A stretch of DNA of 15,388 nt from VXYL01 sp047518105 (lineage in GTDB: Bacteria > Pseudomonadota > Gammaproteobacteria > Pseudomonadales > Azotimanducaceae): contig JAKZRQ010000243.1 in assembly GCA_047518105.1 (NCBI GenBank), forward strand, positions 1 through 15,388, written 5' to 3'. The stretch's first letter is position 1; each line of letters begins with the position of its first letter. The notes under the pieces are model-generated. The model was not told where the DNA came from and did not search any database. It was given only the letters and a program-made list of their open reading frames with translations. Both the position numbers and the translations under genes were made by a program. Positions 13,981-15,388 of this stretch are shown here, in pieces.

Positions 13981-15388
13981 ATGCAGATAGTCGTCCTCGG
14001 TATGCATCGTTCGGGCACGTCGGTCGTCGCTCGTCTATTGAATCTCATGGGCGCCTATTTCGGCGCCGAGAACACCAGCACCGGAGCCAGCGAAGAAAAC
14101 GAAAAGGGGTTCTGGGAACGCATGGACGTTCGCTCCCTAAACGATTCGATTCTCCACAACGCCAACTGCGATTGGGACAGAATCGCCGACTTCAATACAG
14201 AATCCATCCCTCCTGTATTCCTGGACGCATATCAACGTTCCGCCATGGAAATCATTCTGAACCTCGACGCCCATCGGCCCTGGTTCATCAAAGAGCCTCG
14301 CCTCTGCGTACTCTTTCCAGTGTGGAGGCATGTTCTGGAGATGCCCTTCTGTGTCCACGTCATCCGAAATCCGGTCGAGGTCGCACAATCCTTGAAGGTC
14401 CGCAATGGGATTCCGATAAAGGCTGGACTTGCCCTTTGGGAGGTGTACAACAAACGCGCTATCGCGGCATCGTCGACCTTGCCTCGCCATTTCCTGTCCT
14501 ATGCGGACTTGCTGGCTTCGCCGCAGGACGTCGCCGAGGGCCTCAGGAACGCACTCGCATCCCATTGCGGCTATGCGTTTCGCGTTCCCACGCGCATGGA
14601 GCTCGAAGCTTTTGTCGATCAGAAGCTCTACCGGCAGCGTTCTGACGAAGACTCGATTCGGACGGTCGCGAAGAGTCAAGCAACCCTCTTCGAACTGATG
14701 AAGAAAGCCGTCGTTTCCAACGAGATCGATCCGCCACCCATCACCAAGTCGTCCATCAACGTCCTGCGGCGATTCGAGTCGAGCGGGCAGCACCTAGCTG
14801 CCAGAATGCGAAGAAGCAATGCACGTGAGCGGAGTAGTTGGCGAAACGCCGATCCGCAGCTTACGTTGAAAAGCATGGAACTTGACCGTGCCCTTGCCGA
14901 TGCCGCCAACCGGCGATCTGCTCTCGAGGGCAAGGACCGCACAATCAGCCAGATGCGTACGGATGCACAGAACTACAACACGCAGCTCGCTCTGAAGAAC
15001 CAGCGAATCGAGCAATTGGTCGCAGAGGGAAAGGTAAGGCTTGCCGTGCAGGACAAAGCCGTCCAGCAATTGGTCGCAGAGCGAAATACGGCTGCAAGTA
15101 CGGTCAAATCCCTGACTACCGAGCATCACGCCCTAACGGTAAGGCTTGCCGTGCAGGATAAAGCCGTTGAACAGCGGAGCGCCGAGATCCGCCTGCTCAA
15201 GGCGAACATCTCCTCCAAGGATCAGGCAATTCGTGCCTCTGGGGTGACAATTGAACGGCTGAGGGCGGATTTGACGGCTTTGCAGACGACCTCCCGAAGG
15301 GCTGTACGGTCCACGACCGAGGAAAACGTCCGCCTTGCCGCTACGGTCAAATCCCTGACTACCGAGCATCACGCCCTAACGGTAAGGC
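13981..15388 (+). CDS. PAPS-dependent sulfotransferase fused to a long coiled coil (3' end outside window)
   Basis: The frame opens at ATG 13981, preceded by GGAGA at good distance, and stays open to the window end (469 codons seen). The first ~230 residues form a sulfotransferase: the 5'-phosphosulfate loop GMHRSGTSVVARLLNLMG (from residue 7), ENEKGFWERMDV, WFIKEPRLCVLFPVW, and the 3'-phosphate motif VIRNPVEVAQSLKVR with Arg129. HFLSYADLLASP is also typical. From about residue 290 the protein turns into charged, Gln/Lys/Glu-rich coiled coil with repeated blocks such as QLVAE, VRLAVQDKAV and VKSLTTEHHALT. Known bacterial sulfotransferases of this type modify glycans, and fusions to coiled coils or glycosyltransferases occur. 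With cysC just upstream it probably sulfates the product of this locus; the substrate is unknown. The 111-base gap upstream holds nothing else I can support. Confidence 0.88.
   Translation, partial: MQIVVLGMHRSGTSVVARLLNLMGAYFGAENTSTGASEENEKGFWERMDVRSLNDSILHNANCDWDRIADFNTESIPPVFLDAYQRSAMEIILNLDAHRPWFIKEPRLCVLFPVWRHVLEMPFCVHVIRNPVEVAQSLKVRNGIPIKAGLALWEVYNKRAIAASSTLPRHFLSYADLLASPQDVAEGLRNALASHCGYAFRVPTRMELEAFVDQKLYRQRSDEDSIRTVAKSQATLFELMKKAVVSNEIDPPPITKSSINVLRRFESSGQHLAARMRRSNARERSSWRNADPQLTLKSMELDRALADAANRRSALEGKDRTISQMRTDAQNYNTQLALKNQRIEQLVAEGKVRLAVQDKAVQQLVAERNTAASTVKSLTTEHHALTVRLAVQDKAVEQRSAEIRLLKANISSKDQAIRASGVTIERLRADLTALQTTSRRAVRSTTEENVRLAATVKSLTTEHHALTVR
15033..15167 (+). repeat. 30-bp direct repeat in the coiled-coil region
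   Basis: Bases 15033-15062 recur at 15138-15167 with one silent mismatch (GAC/GAT), encoding VRLAVQDKAV both times. The offset is 105 bases, or 35 residues, exactly five heptads. A shorter 17-bp repeat in the same stretch (15011-15027 and 15065-15081) is offset by 18 residues, one heptad plus one hendecad. Both keep the coiled-coil register. Confidence 0.95.
15099..15388 (+). repeat. Identical 47-bp direct repeat, second copy cut by the window edge
   Basis: Bases 15099-15145 are identical to 15342-15388. The repeat encodes TVKSLTTEHHALTVR. The offset is 243 bases, 81 residues. The window ends inside the second copy, so the match may be longer and more copies may follow. Identity including third codon positions points to recent duplication. 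Confidence 0.95.

Noticed and set aside
14172..14645. Plus-strand frame inside the sulfotransferase gene
   Set aside because: It overlaps the conserved sulfotransferase frame, which has all its motifs in register, so this is a shadow frame.
15011..15388. CRISPR-like array from the regularly repeated DNA at the right end
   Set aside because: The repeats are in frame, encode coiled-coil residues, have unequal spacing and sit inside an open gene; there are no spacers of uniform size and no cas genes.
1..15388. tRNA, rRNA or riboswitch genes
   Set aside because: No cloverleaf-like segment, rRNA motif or known riboswitch core was noticed, including upstream of the glycyl-tRNA synthetase, though a covariance-model search was not possible here.

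Overview
GC-rich bacterial DNA (third codon positions mostly G or C) holding an accessory, polysaccharide-type locus with a terpenoid operon lodged in it. Signal peptides, a dTDP-sugar gene and sulfation genes suggest a Gram-negative, perhaps proteobacterial, host with many mobile-element scars. The species cannot be named from the sequence.

Left part (1-4250). A family 4 glycosyltransferase enters from the left edge. Its stop overlaps the start of a second glycosyltransferase gene, of which only about 38 codons remain. Then comes a minus-strand remnant that looks like the N-terminus of an IS66-type transposase. Next is a tightly coupled plus-strand operon: squalene-synthase-like enzyme, an exported TPR protein, type I isopentenyl-diphosphate isomerase, and the first ~80-90 codons of a class II HMG-CoA reductase. 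The reductase breaks off exactly where a second copy of the same transposase remnant begins, in opposite orientation. That remnant is followed by a fragment of a DUF4338 (DruA-like) protein. The isoprenoid genes therefore sit between two inverted relics of one element.

Middle (4272-10188). Two overlapping minus-strand genes form a small unrecognised cell-envelope module: a secreted four-cysteine protein and a membrane-anchored protein with five H-x-G-x-x-L-x-P-[DE] repeats. A plausible sigma70-type promoter lies upstream of them. Divergent from these is a protein of about 1040 residues with a GT2-like domain, a canonical GT2 domain and a GT4-like domain. It converges on and overlaps a minus-strand GT4 glycosyltransferase.

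Right part (10274-15388). All genes read rightward: a dTDP-glucose 4,6-dehydratase homologue with Cys in place of the usual catalytic Asp, a dimeric-type glycyl-tRNA synthetase, a two-ACT-domain GcvR-like protein overlapping it, adenylylsulfate kinase (CysC), and a PAPS sulfotransferase whose long coiled-coil tail carries DNA-level internal repeats and runs off the window.

Together, RmlB-type sugar nucleotide synthesis, several glycosyltransferases, CysC (PAPS supply) and a sulfotransferase point to a sulfated surface glycan or glycolipid. The isoprenoid operon could supply squalene-derived lipids, but its HMG-CoA reductase is broken here. The glycyl-tRNA synthetase/ACT pair looks like a glycine-related housekeeping or regulatory insert.
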